Below are positions 21,014 through 30,876 of a stretch of 64,000 bases of DNA, piece after piece. Below the pieces are notes generated by a model that saw only the letters and a program-made list of their open reading frames with translations, ran no database searches and had not been told where the DNA came from. Each line of letters opens with the position of its first letter. The first letter of the stretch is position 1. The stretch covers positions 9,229,454 through 9,293,453 of the forward strand of contig OZ024938.1 in NCBI GenBank assembly GCA_964017235.1, read 5' to 3'. The position numbers and the translations under genes are program-made. Origin of the DNA: Sabellastarte sp. h YS-2021 (lineage: Eukaryota > Annelida > Polychaeta > Sabellida > Sabellidae).

Positions 21014-21632
21014 CAGCGGGGGTCACGTTAGCGAATGCAAAATCATTTGTTTTGGCATCTTTATACAAAATTATTGGGCGACACACCCTAAAAGCAGCTT
21101 ATATGTGGAGGAGAATATTCGAACTAAATATATTGATGCTTTTGAAAAATTACTCCGTTATTCCATTAAATATTTAACACAAAAAACACAAGGAGTGTCT
21201 CTTCTCTATTTTTGGAAGAAGTGGACAGCCATAGCGAACACAAAGAAAGTTACATGACTAGCTTTCTGGGGGCCAGGTAGTATTTCAAAAAGTTAAGATA
21301 GACAAAAATTATTTCCTTCTGTAATCAAATTAATGAAGATTTATGAAAAAACTTGCAATTCGGATTGGCTGTTACCGGTTGTATATAGACTAATTTGACA
21401 CTCTTACAGCTAATGAATGTAAGTAGTACATAGTGAACAGCAATCTTCCATAACATTAGAAAGATAGAGAGAAGGGACACAAGGTTCCAACACCCACTTA
21501 TTTCAATATGTGAACAAATAAATGATCATATAACCACTGGTGAACCCTATCCCCCTGCTGTCTATTGTTTTAAATGTCACGGTAGATTGCTGTTCGCTAT
21601 GGATGTCCCGTTCGCTAACGTGACCCCCGCTG
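21014..21632. mobile_element. TA-flanked MITE with GCGAAC subterminal repeats
   Basis: The left end starts CAGCGGGGGTCACGTTAGCG and the right end is its exact reverse complement. A TA dinucleotide lies directly outside each end (21012-21013 and 21633-21634). Subterminal words CCATAGCGAACA and TAGTGAACAGCAATCTTCC recur inside near 21225 and 21440 and in reverse near 21585-21600. A TA duplication fits Tc1/mariner-type mobilisation, but the ends are not diagnostic. No transposase frame is present in the 619 bases. Confidence 0.85.
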
Positions 21633-22189
21633 TACACACACTGGTGACAACCACTCTTCGGGTATGCAGACAAATTATTTTACAAAGATTATGGAAGTTA
21701 TAACCAATCCATTAGTGATGATAAAGCAACGATCGCACTGGTGTGACATAATTTGCTGTGAACAAGAAGCAAGTTTGACACATTGACTGCTCTGGCAAAT
21801 GACGACATCCAAGAATTGGCTGGTCATTGTGGGGAATAAATGACTGAGAAGTTCAAAGATGAAGAATACCCAGGAACAGTAAGTTGTTGCAGTAGCAGTG
21901 GGGTGGGGAGATTTGGAATGACAAAGACAGTAGGTGATAATAGGGGGTTAATGAAGAGGTTACCATGAAGTTTTATATCCATAAATCACAGCTCTCGGAC
22001 CTGCTCATGAAGAAATTCTGTTATGTTTGGTAATGATTGGGAATAACTCGGCATTGATTCTAGGATCAAAGTATCTGCAAAATGGAACAAAATTGAAAAT
22101 GTGCACACTGGGAAATGCCTTGTGAAGACACAAAGGTCGATAACACCTCGGTCACACCGTTTGGGTGAAGATTATGACCCCCAGCACAG

Positions 22190-22715
22190 ACATGGTGTAA
22201 CCTAGGTATTGTATTATATTTCATAATCCACCGCGAGCCGTATATGACATGTTTTAGGGGAATATACAGAGCGTGATATATTTTTTTCATATACGTCAGC
22301 TTCCCCGTACCATGGATAATTAATGTCAACAAGTGCCAGTTTTTCACAACTATCTCGGAAACTGTGTAGCCTACAAATATGTATAATACATCTTTGCAAA
22401 GGCCTTCTTACAGCACTTCTGCTGGGTTTATTGCATAAAAATTCTTGCAGAAATATCTGAGAAATTGCAAGTTAAATATCGAGTGTTTAGTATTCACCAA
22501 TTCCACTGTATCTTTGACAGCCTTTTTCCACATTCTCTCTTTAAATATGGATATTTTTAACTGGTAAAATCATATCAAATGGTGGATTATAAAAGTAAAA
22601 CATTCCTAATTAGACATATACAGACCAAAATTTATCACTCATGAAGATTAAAACTATAATACTCTTGCTACGCACTCGTATAATATTGTTATGTTCATTC
22701 GTGATATATTTTTAA
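22190..22715 (+). repeat. W repeat, 5' part, interrupted
   Basis: CATAATCCACCGCGAGCCGT, TTGCATAAAAATTCTTGCAG, GAAATTGCAAGTTAAATATC, CCACATTCTCTCTTTAAATA, AATGGTGGATTATAAAAGTA and ATCACTCATGAAGATTA match W at 10640 in order. It stops at GATATATTTT and resumes at TCTGTATGTGCCATTTGGGA (22913-22955), the gap being filled by a 5S-SINE. Confidence 0.7.
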
Positions 22716-22749
22716 CTACAAGCTCTAAAGATCCATTTTCATTTATCTC

Positions 22750-22913
22750 CTAACTTTCACTAGTTGTGGCCAGCGGGATCACTACCACTCCCATCACTGA
22801 AGTTAAGCAGCAATGGGCAACGCTAATACTGGGGTGACCACCTCCGTGTACTACTCATGTCTCTGATGGCTTTGCAGCTCACGCTAGTAGACCCAAACCC
22901 CCTTCAGTCTTGT
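22750..22913 (+). mobile_element. 5S rRNA-derived SINE
   Basis: ATCACTGAAGTTAAGCAGCA (box A region) and, about 25 bases on, ACTGGGGTGACCACCTCCGT (box C region) align with the internal promoter of 5S rRNA genes (GAAGTTAAGCAGC ... TTGGATGGGTGACCGCC). The downstream body, TCTCTGATGGCTTTGCAGCT then GCTAGTAGACCCAAACCCC, is not 5S and is shared with the copies at 47830 and 32134. That makes it a SINE3-type retroposon rather than a 5S gene. It splits a W repeat. Confidence 0.8.
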
Positions 22914-22973
22914 TTCTGTATGTGCCATTTGGGAAGTTTTCCTATTGCATTTTAATAATCAGGGTAATATCAT

Positions 22974-23182
22974 TTGTACAACAGGACTCAAGGCACTACA
23001 GCCCAAGATGCCAACTGCCTTATATGCCCTTAACTGTGAAAAAAAAATTTTCTAGAAAGACCATTTATCAATATCCCGAGAGGTTCTTTGCCCCCCACCC
23101 CCAATGACAGAGGACCACCATTTTAAGTCGTCATCTGAGCCACTATGTATCTGCCTGCACCTGGGATTGAAACCACACCTTC
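22974..23182 (-). mobile_element. tRNA-derived SINE, family S1, internally deleted
   Basis: In plus orientation it shows ACAGGACTCAAGGCACTACA, GACCATTTATCAATATCCCG, CAATGACAGAGGACCACCAT and CACTATGTATCTGCCTGCAC, the reverse of S1. The head beyond the B-box region is missing. Confidence 0.65.
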
Positions 23183-23189
23183 TGTTGTG

Positions 23190-23650
23190 GAGTCTCTTGT
23201 TCAGACTGGCAGATAAAGGACTGTCATCAACAGTGTTACGTAAACTGTAAAGTGACCTTTAATCTCTATTATTGTTGGATAGGCAGGCATTCCCCAGCCC
23301 ATTAATGTTTTTGAAGGTCCATAACACACCATATTTGTACATGTTCTTCCATTATCCACCCACTATTTTGGTATTAATAACATTAATGCATGTTTTTTTC
23401 ACAGTATATTTCTCGTAAATTTGTTTACAAATGGTTTGCTCCCACTTGAAATTTTCAAAATGCCATATCCCTTTTTTTTTAATTCGATGAATTTTGAGTT
23501 TGATAGGCAGCTTGAAAGTATCTTTACAATGGTATGTAGAATGTACAAGTACATTAAGGTCATTTTGAAATATTTTCCAAAATAACAAATCTGGATGAGA
23601 TTTTAGATGAATAATAATGACAAGGCAGATCTAATAACAGTAGTAATAAT
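23190..23650. other. Unassigned non-coding sequence
   Basis: No gene is seen. The minus-strand open frame at 23352-23588 is AT-driven and shows no known motif. Confidence 0.3.
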
Positions 23651-23652
23651 GT

Positions 23653-23781
23653 AATTTTTGTACGGGCATGATAGGTTTTTACAGGCACTTCCTGAATCAT
23701 TACTGCCCTTGGGTCTAAAGGCCCTCAGGCTGTAATGATTCAAGGCTTGCCTGTAAAAACCCACTATGCCCTACAAAATCA
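23653..23781. mobile_element. Hairpin (fold-back) MITE
   Basis: The left arm has GGTTTTTACAGGCACTTCCT followed by GAATCATTAC. The right arm has GTAATGATTCAAGGCTTGCC followed by TGTAAAAACCCACTATGCCC. The arms pair over about 45 bases around a short loop containing GGGTCTAAAGGCCC. It is non-coding. The structure is a near-complete inverted repeat typical of small fold-back elements. Confidence 0.75.
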
Positions 23782-23799
23782 CTGAGACTACTTTTAATG

Positions 23800-24245
23800 T
23801 CCCTATTCTGCCAAAGCATTAATCCCCCGTTTGGTCCTGGGACCCTTGATCCCCGAGAGTCTGTGAAGAAAAGTTCTGCATTGTCCTCAGGAAGCCTCAG
23901 ACGCCCTCAGACAACTCAAGATTGTTCCCTGATTTGTGATATGATTCAACACCGATCCTGTCGGGGATATCAGTACTAGGTCTCAGACTGGTCTGAGGCC
24001 ACCTTAGGTCTCTTGGGAATAGCAACAGATTTCCTCAGAAAGCAATAGCCGATTTCTGTTTGTCTTTTTTCATGGTGGGTCGGGGATGGATCTGGGACTA
24101 AGTCCAGGGCTCATGGGACTAAGGGTAACGCGTCCTGCCATGTAGAGTCCCAGGACGCCTCCGACAACAAAGTGTTGTGTAATTTGGGTCTGGGGAGGCT
24201 TCAGGAAGCCTGAGACTGGGAAAATTGTGAGTAGGGGCGACAGTG
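23800..24245. repeat. CCTCAGG-rich unclassified repeat
   Basis: The stretch is less AT-rich than its surroundings and repeats related words: CCTCAGGAAGCCTCAGACGC, GACTGGTCTGAGGCCACC, GTCCCAGGACGCCTCCGACA and GGCTTCAGGAAGCCTGAGAC. The right part is a loose reverse complement of the left, so a decayed palindromic element is likely. Open frames on both strands have no recognisable domain. Confidence 0.35.
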
Positions 24246-24249
24246 GATC

Positions 24250-25165
24250 CATAAAAGTCGTAGAAAATATCAAACATGTTTAATTTTTATACAGGCCACA
24301 ACAGATACAAACGGACTCAAGCAAACTGTCCAGGACTCTGAAATCGATCTCCAAAATCCTTAATCGGTAGCCTTAGTTAATTGTAGGACTCATCTCATGA
24401 GGACAATAGAGTATGCTGTGAGCTAGGTATTATAAGCCCAAAGATATTAATTGGTATAAATTTCAACATTTGTAACTTCTATATGCAAGTAAAGTAAATC
24501 GATTATACTTGTTAATAAACTCCCCTCGCCACCCTAAATATACCCTTGTTGCACACAGGTTAATTAGCTTGAATATGCAACATGGCTACTTAGCTTGAAC
24601 ATGTTATAAGCTACAGCATGTCCCAAAAATATATTTATATATAAATCCACATAATAAGAGACACTGGCACTTCTTCACTTCCGGTAAATCACAACTGAAA
24701 GAATAATGACTTTAGTGCATCCTGGCCCTGTCTGCAACATGTCTGTTAATATATTCTTTATACTTTTTTTTCTGAATATTTTGTCCCAAGCCAAAATGAA
24801 CATACCAAACTGCCCTCTTGAGACAAGCCACTCCTTCCCATAGGCCCATAAAAATATCAAGATATTGTGTTACAATTTAATCGCTTGAAATTGATATGGG
24901 CCCTCGAGTGGGGTTGAAAAAAGTGAAAAGCCAGACATAAACATGTTCCTTTAGTGTCCATTTTACCACAAACCACAGGACTTTGAGAGGCCATTACTCA
25001 CACATTATTGCACAATAAAACACTTTTACCTAATCTTTTATTATATTTGAAATCAAGATATGTTTTATATGTGTTTTTACATCATAGGGTGTATACTAAT
25101 TGGAGATAATTTTAGCCATACCCAAATGATTTATTTTGTTGATTTTTGATGATTTTGGGGGATTT
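24250..25165. other. Unassigned non-coding sequence
   Basis: No gene or structured repeat was recognised. Confidence 0.3.
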
Positions 25166-25168
25166 AAT

Positions 25169-25210
25169 TACAATAAACTTCTATTTTCCAACAACTTCTA
25201 TTTTCCAACA
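25169..25210. repeat. Two-copy 20-base direct repeat
   Basis: AACTTCTATTTTCCAACA occurs twice in tandem with no spacer. It is a simple local duplication. Confidence 0.7.
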
Positions 25211-25214
25211 ATGA

Positions 25215-25640
25215 TAGGATAATTTATTTTGGCCATATAACAGAAAGTTCATTGGAAAACTTCTCAAAAATGACATATACAAAAATATCTATCACAAATG
25301 ATGTTGAAGAAGGCAATATTATAAGAGTGTACAGCATATGTGTTATGTTGTTAATTTTTGTGAGAGTTAACGTTTTTTTTATATATCTAATGAGGGATGT
25401 CTTAATTATATTAACAATTATACTGTATGGAAAGTAACTAAAATAAGTAGATATATAAGGACAGAAAGCCATGAAAAGGTTGGCATACATATAGGAACAC
25501 CCATTGAATATAAAAGTTTCAATCTTTAACTTGAGATTTCGCTGCCATTTTTGAATGGATTTTGATGCAACAAAAATCGGCCAATAGCTTTGAATTACAA
25601 AGGTACTACATTAAAATCTGTGGAGAAATAGCAGAGAAAT
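25215..25640 (-). repeat. W repeat, minus strand
   Basis: In plus orientation TGGAAAACTTCTCAAAAATG, ACATATACAAAAATATCTAT, ATATATCTAATGAGGGATGT and AGGACAGAAAGCCATG are the reverse of W phrases. The GGTGGATAAT phrase is altered. Overlapping open frames are repeat by-products. Confidence 0.6.
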
Positions 25641-25675
25641 CGTAAATTAAATAAATGAAGTTTGTAACTTGTTTA

Positions 25676-25930
25676 TTTGTACGTGAGACTTACTAACCGA
25701 TATATGTGTTACCAAGTCATATACACCAGTCACCTTGAATGTGTGACCTAGTATCTTACATGTATTACTGCCTAAGTGGTGTATTTGACTTAAAAAGCCA
25801 TGTATGCCAATTACTAAGTTGTATACATGAGTTAGTAAGTTACACATTCAAAGTGACCAGTCTAAATGACTTTAATATATCTATGTATATGACATGGCTC
25901 AGTAAGCAAAATATATGACCTATTTACTCA
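25676..25930. repeat. Degenerate ~20-base tandem words with inverted symmetry
   Basis: Words of the type TTACTAAGTTGTATACATGA recur about every 20-21 bases with many changes (TTACCAAGTCATATACACC, ATTACTAAGTTGTATACATG, GTTAGTAAGTTACACATTC). GTCACCTTGAATGTGTGACC near 25727 and ACACATTCAAAGTGACCAGT near 25843 form an inverted pair. It is either a degraded minisatellite or a decayed palindromic element. Confidence 0.4.
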
Positions 25931-25969
25931 AATAGTAACTCCATATAAAATATATTTTGCTTCCTTATG

Positions 25970-26700
25970 CCCCATTCACACTACCTCCCACCATTAGAGT
26001 TTTCCGAGGCAGTAGAACTGCCTCCAAACACGTCCTATGCCTGCCGAGATTTGGTTTAGCATTCACACTACAGGCGGTACTATCCACGGTCATAGGTGTT
26101 CGGTGAAATTACCCTGTCCTTCAACTGCTGTCCTAGGTGCGTACCCGACCTTGTGACACGGTGGCGAAATGTCCATTTACCTCCACTCCTCTTATGTCGC
26201 GATGTTAGAGTAAGAAATCTAAAATTCGCCACATATCTGAAATTCACCACCTGTGAAAATACTAATAAAATAAATTAATTGTGGTGAGATTTGTTGGATG
26301 TATAGTAAATTAAGGCTTTTTGAACTGAAAAATACCAATTTTTAGACAAAAGCATCATTTTCTTCATAAAATTAACTAAGGTTTTAGAGGTGGCGAATTT
26401 TATATTCCTGGCGAATTTTAGATTTCTTACTCTACACCAAAAGAAGACCAAGTCACAACCTTATATACTCCATGGAGGATACCGTAGCAGGACATTTATC
26501 TGCACATGCCCACAGGTCCTAAATCAGAGGTGGAAATTTTAAACACTTCAAAACTTTTGCGGGATTCATAAGGATTAGAATGGTAAGCCACTGACTCACA
26601 AGTTTGCAAAGAGATGCCAGGTGGTGATCCAAGGACACAGACGTTTAACATGCGTCACCGTGGGGGATACCACCTGTATTGTGAAAGGGGGATTAAACAA
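25970..26700. repeat. P repeat, split by the 225-bp MITE
   Basis: CCATTCACACTACCTCCCAC, TAGCATTCACACTACAGGCG, CCTGTCCTTCAACTGCTGTC and TTGTGACACGGTGGCGAAAT match in order the element at 53700-54433, where the phrases include CATTCACACAACAGGCAGTA and TTATGACATAGTGGTAAA. After the inserted MITE (26208-26432), AGGACATTTATCTGCACATG and CAGAGGTGGAAATTTTAAAC continue the family. The ends resemble a GGCCCCATTCACACTAC inverted terminus, best seen at 54418-54433. Confidence 0.55.
26208..26432 (+). mobile_element. 225-bp MITE, empty-site copy
   Basis: The terminal inverted repeats are GAGTAAGAAATCTAAAATTC (and GCCA) and the exact reverse complement, flanked by TA at 26206-26207 and 26433-26434. TA fits a Tc1/mariner-type element. 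The interior is non-coding. A second copy at 45068-46827 has the same 225 bases plus a 1535-base insert, so this copy shows the uninterrupted state. It lies within a P repeat. Confidence 0.9.
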
Positions 26701-26704
26701 CCCA

Positions 26705-27175
26705 GGTGAGAAAGTATTATGTTGTTTATATGGAAACATTTAGGTATTTAGGTCAGTGATCAGCAATAGCACTCCATGATCTGGCATCGGTGATCGGTAA
26801 TGAGGAAACATAGGTTAAACCAAGCTAAGAGACTATCCAACAGTCAGTGGGATTAACTCATAAACTACTCAGTAATAACACCAAGAATGCAATAAATACA
26901 ATTAGTGTTTGCTCCCCCTGGCGAGAGGAAAACATACTAACTCTGAAAACGTTCAAAATTAATACCCACATAAACCCAACCCTGATCAGGTATCTGTACT
27001 CAACATCTGTCACCCTTCTATGTTCAAGATCCATTAAAAACACTATTGGTTTAATGATTTTTAATCATTTCAAAAAAGCATCAAACTGATGTGAAGCATC
27101 CTCTACAGAGATCACTGTAATCAAATAGCAAGGCGATCTACCTGAGAAAGAGCAACCAACAAGAGAATAGTGCCC
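26705..27175. other. Probable LINE 3' flank, otherwise unassigned
   Basis: This follows, on the minus strand, the LINE C-terminal relic at 27180-27275 and may contain its 3' UTR. Opposing open frames at 26847-27089 have no known domain. No microsatellite tail was recognised. Confidence 0.3.
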
Positions 27176-27179
27176 GGAA

Positions 27180-27275
27180 CACGAGTCTAAAACGTTGAAT
27201 CTTAAGTTTGTTTCTGAAAGAAGATATAGTCATTTGTAGCTCTACTACAATTGGTAATCTTTGCCAGTCCTATTT
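27180..27275 (-). pseudogene. LINE ORF2 C-terminal relic
   Basis: The minus-strand frame reads WQRLPIVVELQMTISSFRNK followed by LKIQRFR. It follows the WN-LP--I-------FR-KLK-YLF pattern with N to Q at position 2 and a degraded final YLF. It is short, but the order and spacing are right. Confidence 0.6.
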
Positions 27276-27299
27276 TAAACTGTATAGTTTGTTGTTTAT

Positions 27300-27560
27300 T
27301 TGTACCCAGGATATGATCCGGATCTTCACCCAAGAATAACCATTTCTTCCTTTTGCCAGTATCTACCCACATAGGTCATTGCAAGTAAAAATACACTGAA
27401 AACTGGACCTTCGAAAATTCAGGACTTTTGTATCCAGAATTTGATACAGATTTTTCACAAATTTAACCATGTCTTCTTCCTCTGGTCATCACCTACCCAC
27501 ATAAAAAATAGCATAAAGATCTGTTTATTACTTTTGGAGTTTACAGACAGACAAAATAAC
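27300..27560 (-). repeat. R repeat, two partial phrases
   Basis: CCAGGATATGATCCGGATCT, and then TTGTATCCAGAATTTGATAC followed by AGATTTTTCACAAATTTAAC, are reverse R phrases (GATCCGGATCAT, CTGGATACAAAA). The arrangement suggests two overlapping old fragments. Confidence 0.45.
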
Positions 27561-27625
27561 ACACCCAAAAACATACCTGGATTACTAATACTAGAAAGTC
27601 CCTTAACTATTCTTTTCTTGCTAGT

Positions 27626-27722
27626 TGGGCAAGGTAGTACAATGGTAACACACTTGCCTCCCACCTCTGAGGTCTGTGGTTCAAACCCTGGACCCTATGT
27701 GGGAAAGTTGGTAGTTCTTTAC
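27626..27722 (+). mobile_element. tRNA-derived SINE, family S3, 5' part
   Basis: GGTAGTACAATGGTAACACA (A-box region), GCCTCCCACCTCTGAGGTCT, GTGGTTCAAACCCTGGACCC (B box) and GTGGGAAAGTTGGTAGTTCT match S3. It is cut at 27722 by a hAT-like MITE and resumes at 28063. Confidence 0.8.
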
Positions 27723-28062
27723 CAGGGTTGAGAATGGTTACTTGAGCCTCGATAGACGAGCCGGTGTTTGCTAGGACTCGAGTCCATTTTAACTACAAAA
27801 TGACACGTTTGTGTAAAATATGCTGCATTTCTGCCAAATAATATCAATAAGAGTTCTGGTTTTGGCTTAAAAACATACAATTTACTCCATAATATATAAT
27901 ACTGTGTTAAATGGAAGACATTTTTCTTCAAAACTGTTTCATTACCATTTGTTTACAGAAGGCTTCTAATGGTGGGTACTAAATCTCGCAGTTACTCGAA
28001 TTGGGGTAGGTTGTCAGAGTCCAGGTACTCGGGTCTGATTTTGTGCCCCCCTCCCAGCCCTG
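27723..28062. mobile_element. hAT-like MITE inside an S3 SINE
   Basis: The element starts CAGGGTTGAGAATGG and ends CTCCCAGCCCTG. The ends are imperfect inverted repeats of the CAGGG type expected of hAT elements. An 8-base target duplication flanks it, TTCTTTAC at 27715-27722 and TTCATTAC at 28063-28070, with one mismatch. Internal words such as GGACTCGAGTCC are common in hAT-type MITEs. It is 340 bases with no transposase. Confidence 0.8.
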
Positions 28063-28191
28063 TTCATTACCAATGGCCAACAGTTTACAGTACAGAACCT
28101 TCACCAACTGTAAGTCTTCTTTTGCCCCAAAAACTACCCATGGTGTTATGAACTGTACAGTGTTGAAAGAGACTGAAAAACCCAGATAAAT
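28063..28191 (+). mobile_element. tRNA-derived SINE, family S3, 3' part
   Basis: CCAATGGCCAACAGTTTACA, GTACAGAACCTTCACCAACT, CTGTACAGTGTTGAAAGAGA and a final AAACCCAGATAAAT complete the S3 copy begun at 27626. Confidence 0.75.
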
Positions 28192-28249
28192 CTCTTGTTA
28201 ATTTTCTGCACCGATGTGGGGAAGATTATGCACTTGCAAAGCAGTAGGG

Positions 28250-28445
28250 TTATAGGGCCGTCCCACTTGGGTGAGTGGATAGTACACCTACCTCCTATTT
28301 TGAAAAGTAGAGAATGGATCATGATCCACAAGTGAAGAGAGATTAGTTTCTCAGTAGTGTTTTCCGAGCAATTTGTTCTCGAAACTTTCCACTGAAAAAA
28401 AATCACGATTATTTCCACAACCTTCCGATTGGTTTCCAAACATAT
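28250..28445 (+). repeat. V repeat, copy 1
   Basis: GTCCCACTTGGGTGAGTGGA, TAGTACACC, ATGATCCACAAGTGAAGAG and CCGATTGGTTTCC recur in order at 31970-32130 (GTTCCACTTAGGCAAGTGGA, GATCTACCAATGAAGAGGGG, CAGATTGGCTCC). The left phrase faintly resembles a tRNA-like A box, but no B box is evident. Confidence 0.4.
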
Positions 28446-29095
28446 ACTGATCAGTCCCTGAAACGTCCTGAATGATTTGCAAACCTTACAAAGGCCTATA
28501 CTATTGGCTTAAGATAAGAAAGATTGCTGCTTTAAACGAGCTAGAGGCTCTGTGAAAGTAATCTTTTTTGTTTTAAGTATGGGTTTATATCCAGTTACTA
28601 TATCGTAGAAGTGTGAATGTGGTATAATAAAAGTCTTTCATCACAAGCCTGATATAAAGGTCACATCAGTACTTTTATGTCTATCCAATCCAATTGAAAA
28701 AAGAATTCCATGAGAATCAATTGACTTATTAAGTAAAAATATATGTACATACATATAAATATAATAGTGGTTTTTTGAAAGGTGAGAATTAACTTTTTTC
28801 ACAAATTCAATTTTTTTTTCAATTTTATAACTTCCCATTATTCAAACTGTCTAGACAGGAAGCATTCAAGTCAAGAGGGTTTAGCTGAAAGTAAACTCAA
28901 AATACTCAAATAATCCTTAATGAACCAACTATGCGGGATTTCACACACACATTTCATTCTCATAAGTCTGCTTCCCGATCGCCTTAATAATATCATTGCA
29001 AATGTAATTTCATTGGTCATACGACTAATCTTTTCAATTGTAAAAGTTGGAAGCATAATCGTGGAAGATGCTCATCAAAACTATTTAATAATAAG
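28446..29095. other. Unassigned non-coding sequence
   Basis: No gene. The open frame beginning at 28920 runs into the LINE relic at 29100 and is not a separate gene. Confidence 0.3.
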
Positions 29096-29099
29096 TTTA

Positions 29100-29185
29100 A
29101 AAACCTGTGTGGGTGAATATTTTGCTGATGATGTTAATTCTGCTTCCTCCGTTGTTTCCTTCAGAAAGAGTCTCTAATGGTATTT
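29100..29185 (+). pseudogene. LINE ORF2 C-terminal relic
   Basis: The frame reads EYFADDVNSASSVVSFRKSL and then a stop. It fits LPDDVRSASSV-SFRKSLKTYLF of CR1-like LINEs; just upstream a GTGTGGGTGAATATTTTGC stretch looks like a frameshifted LWN-LP. The FADD letters here come from LPDDV and are not the RT catalytic YXDD. Confidence 0.55.
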
Positions 29186-29254
29186 GAAGAAAACTAAATT
29201 ATTTCCGGATTGAAGATGATTTGCTTAGAGTCCTTAAGATAATAATGTTAAACA

Positions 29255-29405
29255 GGAGCACTCCGAGAGCGCACACCCCTGCAAAGGCACAAAATAATTA
29301 CTAGATGCGAAAATAAGGAATTTTTTTGTATCCAGACCAACCTTCTTTTCATGAAGTTCCAACTAGTATTTCATGCTAACAAACAAACAGACAAACAAAC
29401 AGTGG
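29255..29405 (-). repeat. R repeat, minus strand
   Basis: AGGAGCACTCCGAGAGCGCA, CACCCCTGCAAAGGCACAAA, TTTTTGTATCCAGACCAACC, CTTTTCATGAAGTTCCAACT and the ACAAACAAACAGACAAACAA run are the full reverse order of R, with the middle shortened. Confidence 0.7.
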
Positions 29406-29644
29406 AGGAAATTAAGTACAACAGGTGTGCAGACAACAGATAACATAAGTGTTTTACTTGTTGTATATGAGGGTATATTGTTCGTAGAAAAATCACAAAA
29501 AGAAACTTCACTTTTCAGACAATTTTTAAATAAATTATTAGTTAACAGAAATTTAAGGGAGTTTATGTCAGCCTGAAAACATGCATAATACCACGTTTCT
29601 ATTAAAGGGTGACACACCATATATCCCATCTATGAGATAAAAAA

Positions 29645-29710
29645 GAACGAATAGCATTTGGAGACTTCAAAAAGGCATTTGACAGTTTTAACCACCAACT
29701 TCTTCAGACG
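29645..29710 (+). pseudogene. Reverse transcriptase motif fragment (LINE)
   Basis: The frame reads RIAFGDFKKAFDSFNHQLLQ. This fits the RT domain motif around the first catalytic aspartate of LINE reverse transcriptases (-DF-KAFD-V-H--LL). The upstream codon is a stop, and downstream residues no longer match RT, so it is a small relic. Confidence 0.55.
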
Positions 29711-29714
29711 TTTC

Positions 29715-30385
29715 AAATAACACTTCAATGGTGTTTTATGAAAATCGGGAAATCCTGTTGTCTGAAGAAAAATGACCAACCACGAAGACAGTCTCCATTT
29801 ACTGTTTCCTTTCTCACTTTATACTACAAAGATTTAAAGGAGATATTAATTTCTTCTCAGCAATTAAAATAACAAACATTTTTGTGGGTATACTAAAGGG
29901 TCTATTTGGAAAGTCTACTGAGGACTTCTGCCATTTTTTATGTCTGCTGGTTAGATCCTATCAAAAAAACCATTTGATGCCCTTTTTGGTTTTGTTTTGT
30001 TTGAAATTGCCTTCCCAAGCAGATATCCATATCTATTATTATTTCTAAAGTGGGTGAGATAAACTGTTTATATATGTGAGATAATTACCTAATAAATTAC
30101 TACTTCAGGTTGTCAAAATATTTTGATAAGGACTCATGATACTAATTGCAATCACTTAGGCATGTTGATAATAAAATTAAACTTGTTTGTTTTGTTGTCA
30201 TAATTGATCAATTTATTTTTTAAAATATTCTTTATTCCTATTCTATGTGGTGAAATATCATTTTTGCGTTTAGAAATAAGCTTTTGGCACATTAAAATCT
30301 CCACCACAGAATATAGTAGACAAACCACAAATTGAAAGTTTTTATCATAATTTATTTTTCAATTGTATTCATTAAATGTAGAGAT
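29715..30385. other. Unassigned non-coding sequence
   Basis: No gene or repeat structure was recognised beyond the RT fragment. AT-rich. Confidence 0.3.
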
Positions 30386-30389
30386 ACCT

Positions 30390-30870
30390 TATAGGGCTGC
30401 TCCACTATAGTGATCATCATCCAAATAAGTTTACAAACCTGTAAATTGGCCATTTGGAAGGCAATCAGAACATCCATAAATCAAATAGAAACATTAGTAA
30501 ACCAAACCAGAAGATTTTTTACCCATTCAAGATCAATTTCTGACTGAGAGTTTTGAATTGGGAACCAATCGGAACATTCGGGGATGTTCCTGACTATATT
30601 AATACTGTGTTAAACTATTCCTGATGCTTATCAGATCTTCCATTTGGGAACCCATCACAAACCCATCTTAAACTTATCAAACAATTGATAAAGTCATCTT
30701 ATTGATCTTAGTGTGGTCTTAAACCATTGGATGGCTCAGCAAACTCTGGTAAAGTTTTCAAGAGAAAACCAGAAGACTTCTGGAACCAATTGCAATGTCG
30801 GAAAACTGTGAAAAAATATTGGAAAACCTGTCCTAAAATGCCCCCATGGATTGTGAATGTTTTTTTTTGT
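30390..30870 (+). repeat. U repeat, copy 2
   Basis: TTCTGACTGAGAGTTTTGAA, GGAACATTCGGGGATGTTCC, TGGGAACCCATCACAAACCC, ATCTTAAAC and ATGGATTGTGAATG match the U copy at 14330 in order. It ends just before the MITE at 30877. Confidence 0.55.
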
Positions 30871-30876
30871 TTTCCA

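Noticed and set aside
22764..22850. Genuine 5S rRNA gene
   Set aside because: Only the promoter boxes match 5S. The rest diverges, no tandem array exists, and the body is shared with other SINE copies.
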